From Diorhabda sublineata (lineage: Eukaryota > Arthropoda > Insecta > Coleoptera > Chrysomelidae): a DNA stretch of 64,000 nt. Every line of letters begins with the position of its first letter. Position 1 is the first letter of the stretch. Positions 11,042 through 24,880 of this stretch are shown here, in pieces. The stretch spans positions 16,751,734 through 16,815,733 of the forward strand of contig NC_079479.1 in NCBI RefSeq assembly GCF_026230105.1, given 5' to 3'. Both the position numbers and the translations under genes were made by a program. The notes under the pieces are model-generated. The model had not been told where the DNA came from, ran no database searches, and saw only the letters and a list, made by a program, of their open reading frames with translations.

Positions 11042-12674
11042 ATGAATGTAAATCGACGATATCTGACAAAGTTAGATGCAAACTCATTCAAATATATGAG
11101 AAATGTTGGAATTCGACTTCAAATGAGGAAGATAGACTTTGACAATTTCCAATCAACACAAAGTGAGAATCGACTTCAATGGGCTTCAATGAATGTAAAT
11201 CGACGATATCTGACAAAGATAGATGCAAACTCATTCAAATATATGAGAAATGATGAAATTCGACTTCAAATGTGGAAGATAGACTTTGAAAATTTTCAAT
11301 CAACACAAAGTGAGAATCGACTTCAATGGGCTTCAATGAATGTAAATCGACGATATCTGACAAAGTTAGATGCAAACTCATTCAAATATATGAGAAATGT
11401 TGAAATTCGACTTCAAATGAGGAAGATAGACTTTGAAAATTTTCAATCAACACCAAGTGAGAATCGACTTCAATGGGCTTCAATGAATGTAAATCGACGA
11501 TATCTGAAAAAGTCAGATGCAAACTCATTCAAAAATATGAGAAATGTTGAAATTCGACTTCAAATGAGGAAGATAAACTTTGAAAATTTTCAATCAACAC
11601 AAAGTGAGAATCGACTTCAATGGGCTTCAATGAATGTAAATCGACGATATCTGACAAAGTCAGATACAAACTCATTCAAATATATGAGAAATGTTGAAAT
11701 TCGACTACAAATGAGGAAGATAAACTTTGAAAATTTTCAATCAACACATAGTGAGAATCGACTTCAATGGGCTTCAATGAATGTAAATCGACGATATCTG
11801 ACAAAGTCAGATACAAACTCATTCAAATATATAAGGAATGTTGAAATTCGACTTCAAATGAGGAAGATAGTCTTTGAAAATTTTCAATCAACACAAAGTG
11901 AGAATGGACTTCAATGGGCTTCAATGAATGTAAATCGACGATATCTGACAAAGTCAGATACAAACTCATTCAAATATATAAGGAATGTTGAAATTCGACT
12001 TCAGATGAGGAAGATAGACTTTGAAAATTTTCAATCAACACAAAGTGAGAATCGACTTCAATGGGCTTCAATGAATGTAATTCGACGATATCTGACAATG
12101 TCAGATACAAACTCATTAAAATATATAAGAAAAGTTGGAATTCGACTTCAGATGAGGAAGATAGACTGAAAATTTTCAATCAACACAAAGTGAGAATCGA
12201 CTTCAATGGGCTTCAATGAATGTAAATCGACGATATCTGACAAAGATAGATGCAAACTCATTCAAATATATGAGAAATGATGAAATTCGACTTCAAATGA
12301 GGAAGATAGACTTTGAAAATTTTCAATCAACACAAAGTGAGAATCGACTTCAATGGGCTTCAATGAATGTAAATCGACGATATCTGACAAAGTTAGATGC
12401 AAACTCATTCAAATATATAAGGAATGTTGAAATTCGACTTCAAATGAGGAAGATAAACTTTGAAAATTTTCAATCAACACATAGTGAGAATCGACATCAA
12501 TGGGCTTCAATGAATGTAAATCGACGATATCTGACAAAGTCAGATACAAACTCATTCAAATATATAAGGAATGTTGAAATTCGACTTCAAATGAGGAAGA
12601 TAGACTTTGAAAATTCTCAATCAACACAAAGTGAGAATCGACTTCAATGGGCTTCAATGAATGTAAATCGATGA
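11042..12674 (+). repeat. Large domain-B block, copy 2
   Basis: Copy 2 of the block at 5903-7535, offset by 5139 bp. It contains an extra monomer (11630-11776, ACACATAGTG type) after the CTGAAAAAGTCAG monomer. It lacks one monomer later, where a hybrid monomer at 12363-12509 replaces two. The 2-bp deletion near 12166 is shared with copies 1 and 3. Confidence 0.8.
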
Positions 12675-12803
12675 TATCTGACAAAGTCACATACAAACTC
12701 ATTCAAATATATGAGAAATGTTGAAATTCGACTTCAAATGAGGAAGATAAACTTTGAAAATTTTCAATCAACACAAAGTGAGAATCGACTTCAATGGGCT
12801 TCA

Positions 12804-13538
12804 ATGAATGTAAATCGACGATATCTGACAAAGTCAGATACAAACTCATTCAAATATATAAGGAATGTTGAAATTCGACTTCAAATGAGGAAGATAGACT
12901 TTGAAAATTCTCAATCAACACAAAGTGAGAATCGACTTCAATGGGCTTCAATGAATGTAAATCGACGATATCTGACAAAGTCACATACACACTCATTCAA
13001 ATATATGAGAAATGTTGAAATTCGACTTCAAATGAGGAAGATAAACTTTGAAAATTTTCAATCAACACAAAGTGAGAATCGACTTCAATGGGCTTCAATG
13101 AATGTAAATCGACGATATCTGACAAAGTCAGATGCAAACTCATTCAAATATATGAGAAATGTTGAAATTCGACTTCAAATGAGGAAGATAAACTTTGAAA
13201 ATTTTCAATCAACACAAAGTGAGAATCGACTTCAATGGGCTTCAATGAATGTAAATCGACGATATCTGACAAAGATGGATGCAAACTCATTCAAATATAT
13301 GAGACATGATGAAATTCGACTTCAAATGAGGAAGATAGACTTCGAAAATTTTCAATCAACACAAAGTGAGAATCGACTTCAATGGGCTTCAATGAATGTA
13401 AATCGACGATATCTGACAAAGTTAGATGCAAACTCATTCAAATATATGAGAAATGTTGAAATTCGACTTCAAATGAGGAAGATAGACTTTGAAAATTTCC
13501 AATCAACACAAAGTGAGAATCGACTTCAATGGGCTTCA
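12804..13538 (+). repeat. 735-bp pentamer, single copy
   Basis: It has the same five-monomer order as 7665-8399 but is present once. It is followed by the AACTCATACAAATATAT monomer and the GACGGTATCTGAC monomer, as in the other two loci. Confidence 0.75.
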
Positions 13539-13799
13539 ATGAATGTAAATCGACGATATCTGACAAAGTTAGATGCAAACTCATACAAATATATAAGAAA
13601 TGTTGAAATTCGATTTCAAATGGGGAAGATAGACTTTGAGAATTTTCAATCAACACAAAGTGAGAATCGACTTTAATGGGCTTCAATGAATGTAAATCGA
13701 CGGTATCTGACAAAGTTAGATGCAAACTCATTCAAATATATGAGAAATGTTGAAATTCGACTTCAAATGAGGAAGATAGACTGAAAATTTTCAATCAAC

Positions 13800-14970
13800 A
13801 CAAAGTGAGAATCGACTTCAATGGGCTTCAATGAATGTAAATCGACGATATCTGACAAAGTTAGATGCAAACTCATTCAAATATATGAGAAATGTTGAAA
13901 TTCGACTTCAAATGAGGGAGATAGACTTTGAAAATTTTCAATCAACACAAAGTGACAATCGACTTCAATAGGCTTCAATAGATGTAAATCGACGATATCT
14001 GACAAAGTTAGATGCAAACTCATTCAAATATATGAGAAATGTTGAAATTCGACTTCAAATGAGGAAGATAGACTTTGAAAATTTTCAATCAACACAAAGT
14101 GAGGATCGACTTTAATGGGCTTCAATGGATGTAAATCGACGATATTTGACAAAGTTAGATGCAAACTCATTCAAATATATAAGAAATGTTGGAATTCGAC
14201 TTCAAATGAGGAAGATAGACTTTGAAAATTTTCAATCAACACAAAGTGAGAATCGACTTCAATGGGCTTCAATGAAGGTAAATCGACGATATCTGACAAA
14301 GTGAGATGCAAACTCATTCAAATATATGAGAAATGTTGAAATTAGACTTCAAATGAGGAAGATAGACCTTAAAAATTTTCAATCAACACAAAGTGAGAAT
14401 CGACTTCAATGGGCTTCATTGAATGTAAATCGACGATATCTGACAAAGTTAGATGCAAACTCATTCAAATATATGAGAAATGTTGAAATTCGACTTCAAA
14501 TGAGGAGAATACACTTTGAAAATTTTCAATCAACACAAAGTGAGAATCGACTTCAATGGGCTTCATTGAATGTAAATCGACGATATCTGACAAAGTTAGA
14601 TGCAAACTCATTCAAATATATGAGAAATGTTGAAATTCGACTTCAAATGAGGAGAATACACTTTGAAAATTTTCAATCAACACAAAGTGAGAATCGAATT
14701 CAATGGGCTTCAATGAATGTAAATCGACGATATCTGACAAAGTGAGTTGCAAAATCATTCAAATATATAAGAAATATTGAAATTCGACTTCAAATGAGGA
14801 AGATAGACTTTGAAAATTTTCAATCAACACAAAGTGATATTCGACTTCAATGGGCTTCAATGAATGTAAATCGAGGATATCTGACAAAGTCAGATACAAA
14901 CTCATTCAAATATATAAGAAATGTTGAAATTCGACTTCAAATGAGGAAGATAGACTTTGAAAATTTTCAA
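13800..14970 (+). repeat. Domain C island inside domain B
   Basis: A short run of C-type monomers: GACAATCGACTTCAATAGGC, AATAGATGTAAATCG, GGATGTAAATCGACGATATT, TTCATTGAATG with GAGGAGAATACAC, GTGAGTTGCAAAATC, GATATTCGACTTC and AATCGAGGATATC. The same series recurs in order near 22480-23440. Domain B resumes at about 14970 with CTGACGAAGTTAG, which also occurs at 9597 and 10918. Edges are approximate. Confidence 0.75.
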
Positions 14971-15153
14971 TAAACACAAAGTGAGAATCGACTTCAATGG
15001 GCTTCAATGAATGTAAATCGACGATATCTGACGAAGTTAGATGCAAACTCATTCAAATATATGAGAAATGTTGAAATTCGACTTCAAATGAGGAAGATAA
15101 ACTTTGAAAATTTTCAATCAACACAAAGTGAGAATCGACTTCAATGGGCTTCA

Positions 15154-16720
15154 ATGAATGTAAATCGACGATATCTGACAAAGTTAGATGCAAACTCATT
15201 CAAATATATGAGAAATGTTGGAATTCGACTTCAAATGAGGAAGATAGACTTTGACAATTTCCAATCAACACAAAGTGAGAATCGACTTCAATGGGCTTCA
15301 ATGAATGTAAATCGACGATATCTGACAAAGATAGATGCAAACTCATTCAAATATATGAGAAATGATGAAATTCGACTTCAAATGTGGAAGATAGACTTTG
15401 AAAATTTTCAATCAACACAAAGTGAGAATCGACTTCAATGGGCTTCAATGAATGTAAATCGACGATATCTGACAAAGTTAGATGCAAACTCATTCAAATA
15501 TATGAGAAATGTTGAAATTCGACTTCAAATGAGGAAGATAGACTTTGAAAATTTTCAATCAACACCAAGTGAGAATCGACTTCAATGGGCTTCAATGAAT
15601 GTAAATCGACGATATCTGAAAAAGTCAGATGCAAACTCATTCAAAAATATGAGAAATGTTGAAATTCGACTTCAAATGAGGAAGATAGACTTTGAAAATT
15701 TTCAATCAACACCAAGTGAGAATCGACTTCAATGGGCTTCAATGAATGTAAATCGACGATATCTGACAAAGTCAGATGCAAACTCATTCAAATATATGAG
15801 AAATGTTGAAATTCGACTTCAGATGAGGAAGATAGACTGAAAATTTTCAATCAACACAAAGTGAGAATCGACTTCAATGGGCTTCAATGAATGTAAATCG
15901 ACGATATCTGACAAAGATAGATGCAAACTCATTCAAATATATGAGAAATGATGAAATTCGACTTCAAATGAGGAAGATAGACTTTGAAAATTTTCAATCA
16001 ACACAAAGTGAGAATCGACTTCAATGGGCTTCAATGAATGTAAATCGACGATATCCGACAAAGTTAGATGCAAACTCATTCAAATATATGAGAAATGTTG
16101 AAATTCGACTACAAATGAGGAAGATGGACTTTGAAAATTTTCAATCAACACAAAGTGAGAATCGACTTCAATGGGCTTCAATGAATGTAAATCGACGATA
16201 TCTGACAAATTCAGATACAAACTCATTCAAATATATGAGAAATGTTGAAATTCGACTACAAATGAGGAAGATAAACTTTGAAAATTTTCAATCAACACAT
16301 AGTGAGAATCGACTTCAATGGGCTTCAATGAATGTAAATCGACGATATCTGACAAAGTCAGATACAAACTCATTCAAATATATAAGGAATGTTGAAATTC
16401 GACTTCAAATGAGGAAGATAGTCTTTGAAAATTTTCAATCAACACAAAGTGAGAATGGACTTCAATGGGCTTCAATGAATGTAAATCGACGATATCTGAC
16501 AAAGTCAGATACAAACTCATTCAAATATATAAGGAATGTTGAAATTCGACTTCAGATGAGGAAGATAGACTTTGAAAATTTTCAATCAACACAAAGTGAG
16601 AATCGACTTCAATGGGCTTCAATGAATGTAATTCGACGATATCTGACAATGTCAGATACAAACTCATTAAAATATATAAGAAAAGTTGGAATTCGACTTC
16701 AGATGAGGAAGATAGACTGA
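15154..16720 (+). repeat. Large domain-B block, copy 3 (rearranged)
   Basis: It starts with the same GACTTTGACAATTTCC, AAATGTGGAAG, ACACCAAGTG and CTGAAAAAGTCAG monomers. It then has a second ACACCAAGTG monomer and an extra 2-bp deletion near 15837. A further run from 15887 ends with the GTAATTCGACG monomer and its 2-bp deletion near 16717. The sequence from 15887 is partly repeated from 16767, 880 bp later (6 monomers less 2 bp). Confidence 0.75.
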
Positions 16721-17207
16721 AAATTTTCAATCAACACAAAGTGAGAATCGACTTCAATGGGCTTCAATGAATGTAAATCGACGATATCTGACAAAGATAG
16801 ATGCAAACTCATTCAAATATATGAGAAATGATGAAATTCGACTTCAAATGAGGAAGATAGACTTTGAAAATTTTCAATCAACACAAAGTGAGAATCGACT
16901 TCAATGGGCTTCAATGAATGTAAATCGACGATATCCGACAAAGTTAGATGCAAACTCATTCAAATATATGAGAAATGTTGAAATTCGACTACAAATGAGG
17001 AAGATGGACTTTGAAAATTTTCAATCAACACAAAGTGAGAATCGACTTCAATGGGCTTCAATGAATGTAAATCGACGATATCTGACAAATTCAGATACAA
17101 ACTCATTCAAATATATAAGGAATGTTGAAATTCGACTTCAAATGAGGAAGATAGACTTTGAAAATTCTCAATCAACACAAAGTGAGAATCGACTTCAATG
17201 GGCTTCA

Positions 17208-17795
17208 ATGAATGTAAATCGATGATATCTGACAAAGTCACATACAAACTCATTCAAATATATGAGAAATGTTGAAATTCGACTTCAAATGAGGAAGATA
17301 AACTTTGAAAATTTTCAATCAACACAAAGTGAGAATCGACTTCAATGGGCTTCAATGAATGTAAATCGACGATATCTGACAAAGTCAGATACAAACTCAT
17401 TCAAATATATAAGGAATGTTGAAATTCGACTTCAAATGAGGAAGATAGACTTTGAAAATTCTCAATCAACACAAAGTGAGAATCGACTTCAATGGGCTTC
17501 AATGAATGTAAATCGATGATATCTGACAAAGTCACATACAAACTCATTCAAATATATGAGAAATGTTGAAATTCGACTTCAAATGAGGAAGATAAACTTT
17601 GAAAATTTTCAATCAACACAAAGTGAGAATCGACTTCAATGGGCTTCAATGAATGTAAATCGACGATATCTGACAAAGTCAGATACAAACTCATTCAAAT
17701 ATATAAGGAATGTTGAAATTCGACTTCAAATGAGGAAGATAGACTTTGAAAATTCTCAATCAACACAAAGTGAGAATCGACTTCAATGGGCTTCA
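17208..17795 (+). repeat. Tandem 294-bp dimer, two copies
   Basis: Units 17208-17501 and 17502-17795. The first monomer has AAATCGATGATATC, with CGA changed to TGA in the consensus frame, and AAGTCACATAC. The second has GAAAATTCTCAATC. At the matching places from 7518 and 12657 the dimer is present once. Confidence 0.8.
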
Positions 17796-18383
17796 ATGAA
17801 TGTAAATCGACGATATCTGACAAAGTCACATACACACTCATTCAAATATATGAGAAATGTTGAAATTCGACTTCAAATGAGGAAGATAAACTTTGAAAAT
17901 TTTCAATCAACACAAAGTGAGAATCGACTTCAATGGGCTTCAATGAATGTAAATCGACGATATCTGACAAAGTCAGATGCAAACTCATTCAAATATATGA
18001 GAAATGTTGAAATTCGACTTCAAATGAGGAAGATAAACTTTGAAAATTTTCAATCAACACAAAGTGAGAATCGACTTCAATGGGCTTCAATGAATGTAAA
18101 TCGACGATATCTGACAAAGATAGATGCAAACTCATTCAAATATATGAGACATGATGAAATTCGACTTCAAATGAGGAAGATAGACTTTGAAAATTTTCAA
18201 TCAACACAAAGTGAGAATCGACTTCAATGGGCTTCAATGAATGTAAATCGACGATATCTGACAAAGTTAGATGCAAACTCATTCAAATATATGAGAAATG
18301 TTGAAATTCGACTTCAAATGAGGAAGATAGACTTTGAAAATTTTCAATCAACACAAAGTGAGAATCGACTTCAATGGGCTTCA
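17649..18383 (+). repeat. 735-bp pentamer, single copy
   Basis: Third occurrence of the domain-B pentamer. Its first monomer is also the last monomer of the adjacent tandem dimer, so the two higher-order units overlap. Confidence 0.75.
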
Positions 18384-21300
18384 ATGAATGTAAATCGACG
18401 ATATCTGACAAAGTTAGATGCAAACTCATACAAATATATGAGAAATGTTGAAATTCGATTTCAAATGGGGAAGATAGACTTTGAGAATTTTCAATCAACA
18501 CAAAGTGAGAATCGACTTTAATGGGCTTCAATGAATGTAAATCGACGGTATCTGACAAAGTTAGATGCAAACTCATTCAAATATATGAGAAATGTTGAAA
18601 TTCGACTTCAAATGAGGAAGATAGACTTTGAAAATTTTCAATCAACACAAAGTGACAATCGACTTCAATAGGCTTCAATAGATGTAAATCGACGATATCT
18701 GACAAAGTTAGATGCAAACTCATTCAAATATATGAGAAATGTTGAAATTCGACTTCAAATGAGGAAGATAGACTTTGAAAATTTTCAATCAACACAAAGT
18801 GAGAATCGAATTCAATGGGCTTCAATGAATGTAAATCGACGATATCTGACAAAGTGAGTTGCAAAATCATTCAAATATATAAGAAATATTGAAATTCGAC
18901 TTCAAATGAGGAAGATAGACTTTGAAAATTTTCAATCAACACAAAGTGAGATTCGACTTCAATGGGCTTCAATGAATGTAAATCGACGATATCTGACAAA
19001 GTCAGATACAAACTCATTCAAATATATAAGAAATGTTGAAATTCGACTTCAAATGAGGAAGATAGGCTTTGAAAATTTTCAATCAACACAAAGTGAGATT
19101 CGACTTCAATGGGCTTCAATGAATGTAAATCGAGGATATCTGACAAAGTCAGATACAAACTCATTCAAATATATAAGAAATGTTGAAATTCGACTTCAAA
19201 TGAGGAAGATAGACTTTGAAAATTTTCAATCAACACAAAGTGAGATTCGACTTCAATGGGCTTCAATGAATGTAAATCGAGGATATCTGACAAAGTCAGA
19301 TACAAACTCATTCAAATATATAAGAAATGTTGAAATTCGACTTCAAATGAGGAAGATAGACTTTGAAAATTTTCAATCAACACAAAGTGACAATCGACTT
19401 CAATGGGCTTCAATAGATGTGAATCGACGATATCTGACAAAGTTAGATGAAAACTCATACAAATATATGAGAAATGTTGAAATTCGACTTCAAATGAGGA
19501 AGATACACTTTGAAAATTTTCAATCAACACAAAGTGAGAATCGACTTCAATGGGCTTCAATGAATGTAAATCGACGATATCTGACAAAGTTGGATGCAAA
19601 CTCATTCGAATATATAAGAAATGTTGAAATTCGACTTCAAATGAGGAAGATAGACTTTTAAAATTTTCAATCAACACAAAGTGAGAATCGACTTCAATGG
19701 GCTTCAATGAATGTAAATCGACGATATCTGATAAAGTTAGATGCAAACTCATTCAAATATATAAGAAATGTTGAAATTCGACACCAAATGAGGAAGATAG
19801 ACTTTGAAAATTTTCAATCAACACAAAGTGAGAATCGACTTCAATGGGCTTCAATGAATGTATATCGACGATATCTGACAAAGTGAGTTGCAAAATCATT
19901 CAAATATATAAGAAATGTTGAAATTCGACTTCAAATGAGGAAGATAGACTTTGAAAATTTTCAATAAACACAAAGTGAGATTCGACTTCAATGGGCTTCA
20001 ATGAATGTAAATCTACGATATCTGACAAAGTTAGATGCAAACTCATTCAAATATATGAGAAATGTTGAAATTCGACTTCAAATGAGGAAGATAGACTTTG
20101 GAAATGTTCAATCAACACAAAGTGAGAATCGACTTCAATTGGCTTCAATGAATGTAAGTTGACGATATCTGACAAAGTTAGATGCAAACTCATTCAAATA
20201 TATGAGAAATGTTGAAATTCGACTTCAAATGAGGAAGATACACTTTGAAACTTTTCAATAAACACAAAGTGAGAATCGACTTCAATGGGCTTCAATGAAT
20301 GTAAATCGACGATATCTGACAAAGTTGGATGCAAACTCATTCAAATATATGAGAAATGTTGAAATTCGACTTCAAATGAGGAAGATAGACTTTGAAAATT
20401 TTCAATCAACACAAAGTGAGAATCGACTTCAATGGGCTTCAATAGATGTAAATCGACGATATCTGACAAAGTTAGATGCAAACTCATTCAAATATATGAG
20501 AAATGTTGAAATTCGACTTCAAATGAGGAAGATAGACTTTGAAAATTTTCAATCAACACAAAGTGAGAATCGACTTCAATGGGCTTCAATAGATGTAAAT
20601 CGACGATATCTGACAAAGTTAGATGCAAACTCATTCAAATATATGAGAAATGTTGAAATTCGACTTCAAATGTGGAAGATAGACTTTGAAAATTTTCAAT
20701 CAACACAAAGTGAGAATCGACTTTGATGGGCTTCAATGAATGTAAATCGACGATATTTGACAAAGTTATATGCAAACTCATTCAAATATATAAGAAATGT
20801 TGAAATTCGACTTCAAATGAGGAAGATAGACTTTGAAAATTTTCAATCAACACAAAGTGAGAATCGACTTCAATGGGCTTCAATGAATGTAATTCGACGA
20901 TATCTGACAAAGTTAGATGCAAACTCATTCAAATATATAAGAAATGTTGAAATTCGACTTCAAATGAGGTAGATAGACTTTTAAAATTTTCAATCAACAC
21001 AAAGTGAGAATCGAATTCAATGGGCTTCAATGAATGTAAATCGACGATATCTGACAAAGTGAGTTGCAAAATCATTCTAATATATAAGAAATGTTGAAAT
21101 TCGACTTCAAATGAGGAAGATAGACTTTGAAAATTTTCAATCAACACAAAGTGATATTCGACTTCAATGGGCTTCAATGAATGTAAATCGAGGATATCTG
21201 ACAAAGTCAGATACAAACTCATTCAAATATATAAGAAATGTTGAAATTCGACTTCAAATGAGGAAGATAGACTTTGAAAATTTTCAATCAACACAAAGTG

Positions 21301-22823
21301 ACAATCGACTTCAATGGGCTTCAATAGATGTAAATCGAGGATATCTGACAAAGTCAGATACAAACTCATTCAAATATATAAGAAATGTTGAAATTCGACT
21401 TCAAATGAGGAAGATAGGCTTTGAAAATTTTCAATCAACACAAAGTGAGATTCGACTTCAATGGGCTTCAATGAATGTAAATCGAGGATATCTGACAAAG
21501 TCAGATACAAACTCATTCAAATATATAAGAAATGTTGAAATTCGACTTCAAATGAGGAAGATAGGCTTTGAAAATTTTCAATCAACACAAAGTGAGATTC
21601 GACTTCAATGGGCTTCAATGAATGTAAATCGAGGATATCTGACAAAGTCAGATACAAACTCATTCAAATATATAAGAAATGTTGAAATTCGACTTCAAAT
21701 GAGGAAGATAGACTTTGAAAATTTTCAATCAACACAAAGTGAGATTCGACTTCAATGGGCTTCAATGAATGTAAATCGAGGATATCTGACAAAGTCAGAT
21801 ACAAACTCATTCAAATATATAAGAAATGTTGAAATTCGACTTCAAATGAGGAAGATAGACTTTGAAAATTTTCAATCAACACAAAGTGATATTCGACTTC
21901 AATGGGCTTCAATAGATGTGAATCGAGGATATCTGACAAAGTCAGATACAAACTCATTCAAATATATAAGAAATGTTGAAATTCGACTTCAAATGAGGAA
22001 GATAGACTTTGAAAATTTTCAATCAACACAAAGTGAGATTCGACTTCAATGGGCTTCAATGAATGTAAATCGACGATATCTGACAAAGTGAGTTGCAAAA
22101 TCATTCAAATATATAAGAAATGTTGAAATTCGACTTCAAATGAGGAAGATAGACTTTAAAAATTTTCAATCAACACAAAGTGAGAATCGACTTCAATGGG
22201 CTTCAATGAATGTAAATCGACGATATCTGACAAAGTTAGATGCAAACTCATACAAATATATGAGAAATGTTGAAATTCGATTCTAAATGGGGAAGATAGA
22301 CTTTGAGAATTTTCAATCAACACAAAGTGAGAATCGACTTTAATGGGCTTCAATGAATGTAAATCGACGGTATCTGACAAAGTTAGATGCAAACTCATTC
22401 AAATATATGAGAAATGTTGAAATTCGACTTCAAATGAGGAAGATAGACTTTGAAAATTTTCAATCAACACAAAGTGACAATCGACTTCAATAGGCTTCAA
22501 TAGATGTAAATCGACGATATCTGACAAAGTTAGATGCAAACTCATTCAAATATATGAGAAATGTTGAAATTCGACTTCAAATGAGGAAGATAGACTTTGA
22601 AAATTTTCAATCAACACAAAGTGAGAATCGACTTTAATGGGCTTCAATGGATGTAAATCGACGATATTTGACAAAGTTAGATGCAAACTCATTCAAATAT
22701 ATAAGAAATGTTGGAATTCGACTTCAAATGAGGAAGATAGACTTTGAAAATTTTCAATCAACACAAAGTGAGAATCGACTTCAATGGGCTTCAATGAAGG
22801 TAAATCGACGATATCTGACAAAG

Positions 22824-24880
22824 TGAGATGCAAACTCATTCAAATATATGAGAAATGTTGAAATTAGACTTCAAATGAGGAAGATAGACCTTAACAATTT
22901 TCAATCAACACAAAGTGAGAATCGACTTCAATGGGCTTCATTGAATGTAAATCGACGATATCTGACAAAGTTAGATGCAAACTCATTCAAATATATGAGA
23001 AATGTTGAAATTCGACTTCAAAGAGGAGAATACACTTTGAAAATTTTCAATCAACACAAAGTGAGAATCGACTTCAATGGGCTTCATTGAATGTAAATCG
23101 ACGATATCTGACAAAGTTAGATGCAAACTCATTCAAATATATGAGAAATGTTGAAATTCGACTTCAAATGAGGAGAATACACTTTGAAAATTTTCAATCA
23201 ACACAAAGTGAGAATCGAATTCAATGGGCTTCAATGAATGTAAATCGACGATATCTGACAAAGTGAGTTGCAAAATCATTCAAATATATAAGAAATATTG
23301 AAATTCGACTTCAAATGAGGAAGATAGACTTTGAAAATTTTCAATCAACACAAAGTGATATTCGACTTCAATGGGCTTCAATGAATGTAAATCGAGGATA
23401 TCTGACAAAGTCAGATACAAACACATTCAAATATATAAGAAATGTTGAAATTCGACTTCAAATGAGGAAGATAGACTTTGAAAATTTTCAATCAACACAA
23501 AGTGACAATCGACTTCAATGGGCTTCAATAGATGTGAATCGACGATATCTGACAAAGTTAGATGAAAACTCATACAAATATATGAGAAATGTTGAAATTC
23601 GATTCCAAATGGGGAAGATAGACTTTGAGAATTTTCAATCAACACAAAGTGAGAATCGACTTTAATGGGCTTCAATGAATGTAAATCGACGGTATCTGAC
23701 AAAGTTAGATGCAAACTCATTCAAATATATGAGAAATGTTGAAATTCGACTTCAAATGAGGAAGATAGACTTTGAAAATTTTCAATCAACACAAAGCTAC
23801 AATCGACTTCAATAGGCTTCAATAGATGTAAATCGACGATATCTGACAAAGTTAGATGCAAACTCATTCAAATATATGAGAAATGTTGAAATTCGACTTC
23901 AAATGAGGAAGATAGACTTTGAAAATTTTCAATCAACACAAAGTGAGAATCGACTTCAATGGGCTTCAATGAAGGTAAATCGACGATATCTGACAAAGTG
24001 AGATGCAAACTCATTCAAATATATGAGAAATGTTGAAATTAGACTTCAAATGAGGAAGATAGACCTTAACAATTTTCAATCAACACAAAGTGAGAATCGA
24101 CTTCAATGGGCTTCATTGAATGTAAATCGACGATATCTGACAAAGTTAGATGCAAACTCATTCAAATATATGAGAAATGTTGAAATTCGACTTCAAATGA
24201 GGAGAATACACTTTGAAAATTTTCAATCAACACAAAGTGAGAATCGACTTCAATGGGCTTCATTGAATGTAAATCGACGATATCTGACAAAGTTAGATGC
24301 AAACTCATTCAAATATATGAGAAATGTTGAAATTCGACTTCAAATGAGGAGAATACACTTTGAAAATTTTCAATCAACACAAAGTGAGAATCGAATTCAA
24401 TGGGCTTCAATGAATGTAAATCGACGATATCTGACAAAGTGAGTTGCAAAATCATTCAAATATATAAGAAATATTGAAATTCGACTTCAAATGAGGAAGA
24501 TAGACTTTGAAAATTTTCAATCAACACAAAGTGACAATCGACTTCAATGGGCTTCAATAGATGTGAATCGACGATATCTGACAAAGTTAGATGAAAACTC
24601 ATACAAATATATGAGAAATGTTGAAATTCGTCTTCAAATGAGGAAGATACACTTTGAAAATTTTCAATCAACACAAAGTGAGAATCGACTTCAATGGGCT
24701 TCAATGAATGTAAATCGACGATATCTGACAAAGTTGGATGCAAACTCATTCATATATATAAGAAATGTTGAAATTCGACTTCAAATGAGGAAGATAGACT
24801 TTTAAAATTTTCAATCAACACAAAGTGAGAATCGACTTCAATGGGCTTCAATGAATGTATATCGACGATATCTGACAAAG
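22824..24880 (+). repeat. 14-monomer segmental duplication, copy 1 (2057 bp)
   Basis: It matches 24881-27084 in monomer order. It carries the 1-bp deletion CTTCAAAGAGGAGAATAC near 23025, which is also in copy 2 near 25080, so that deletion is older than the duplication. Copy 1 lacks one monomer (GGATGTAAATCG with GATATTTGAC) that copy 2 has near 26010-26160, which accounts for the 147-bp length difference. Confidence 0.8.

Larger units (their letters stand above)
755..13800 (+). repeat. Domain B, first part: GATAGA/GTCAGA-type monomers
   Basis: This domain is marked by AAAGATAGATG and AAAGTCAGAT in place of AAAGTTAGATG, GAAATGATGAAATT, AGATAAACTTTG, ACACATAGTG, and ATATATAAGGAATG. Copies are mixed in higher-order blocks of 2, 5 and 8 monomers. 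Single-base insertions at about 2177, 3354 and 4090 and 2-bp deletions at about 6881, 9378, 10697, 12166 and 13782 change the reading frame. The right limit is approximate because variants intergrade. Confidence 0.75.
14971..18650 (+). repeat. Domain B, second part
   Basis: It returns to AAAGATAGATG, AAAGTCAGAT, GATAAACTTTG and GTAATTCGACG monomers and contains copies of the blocks seen at 5903 and 11042. It ends where GACAATCGACTTCAATAGGC appears at about 18655. Confidence 0.75.
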
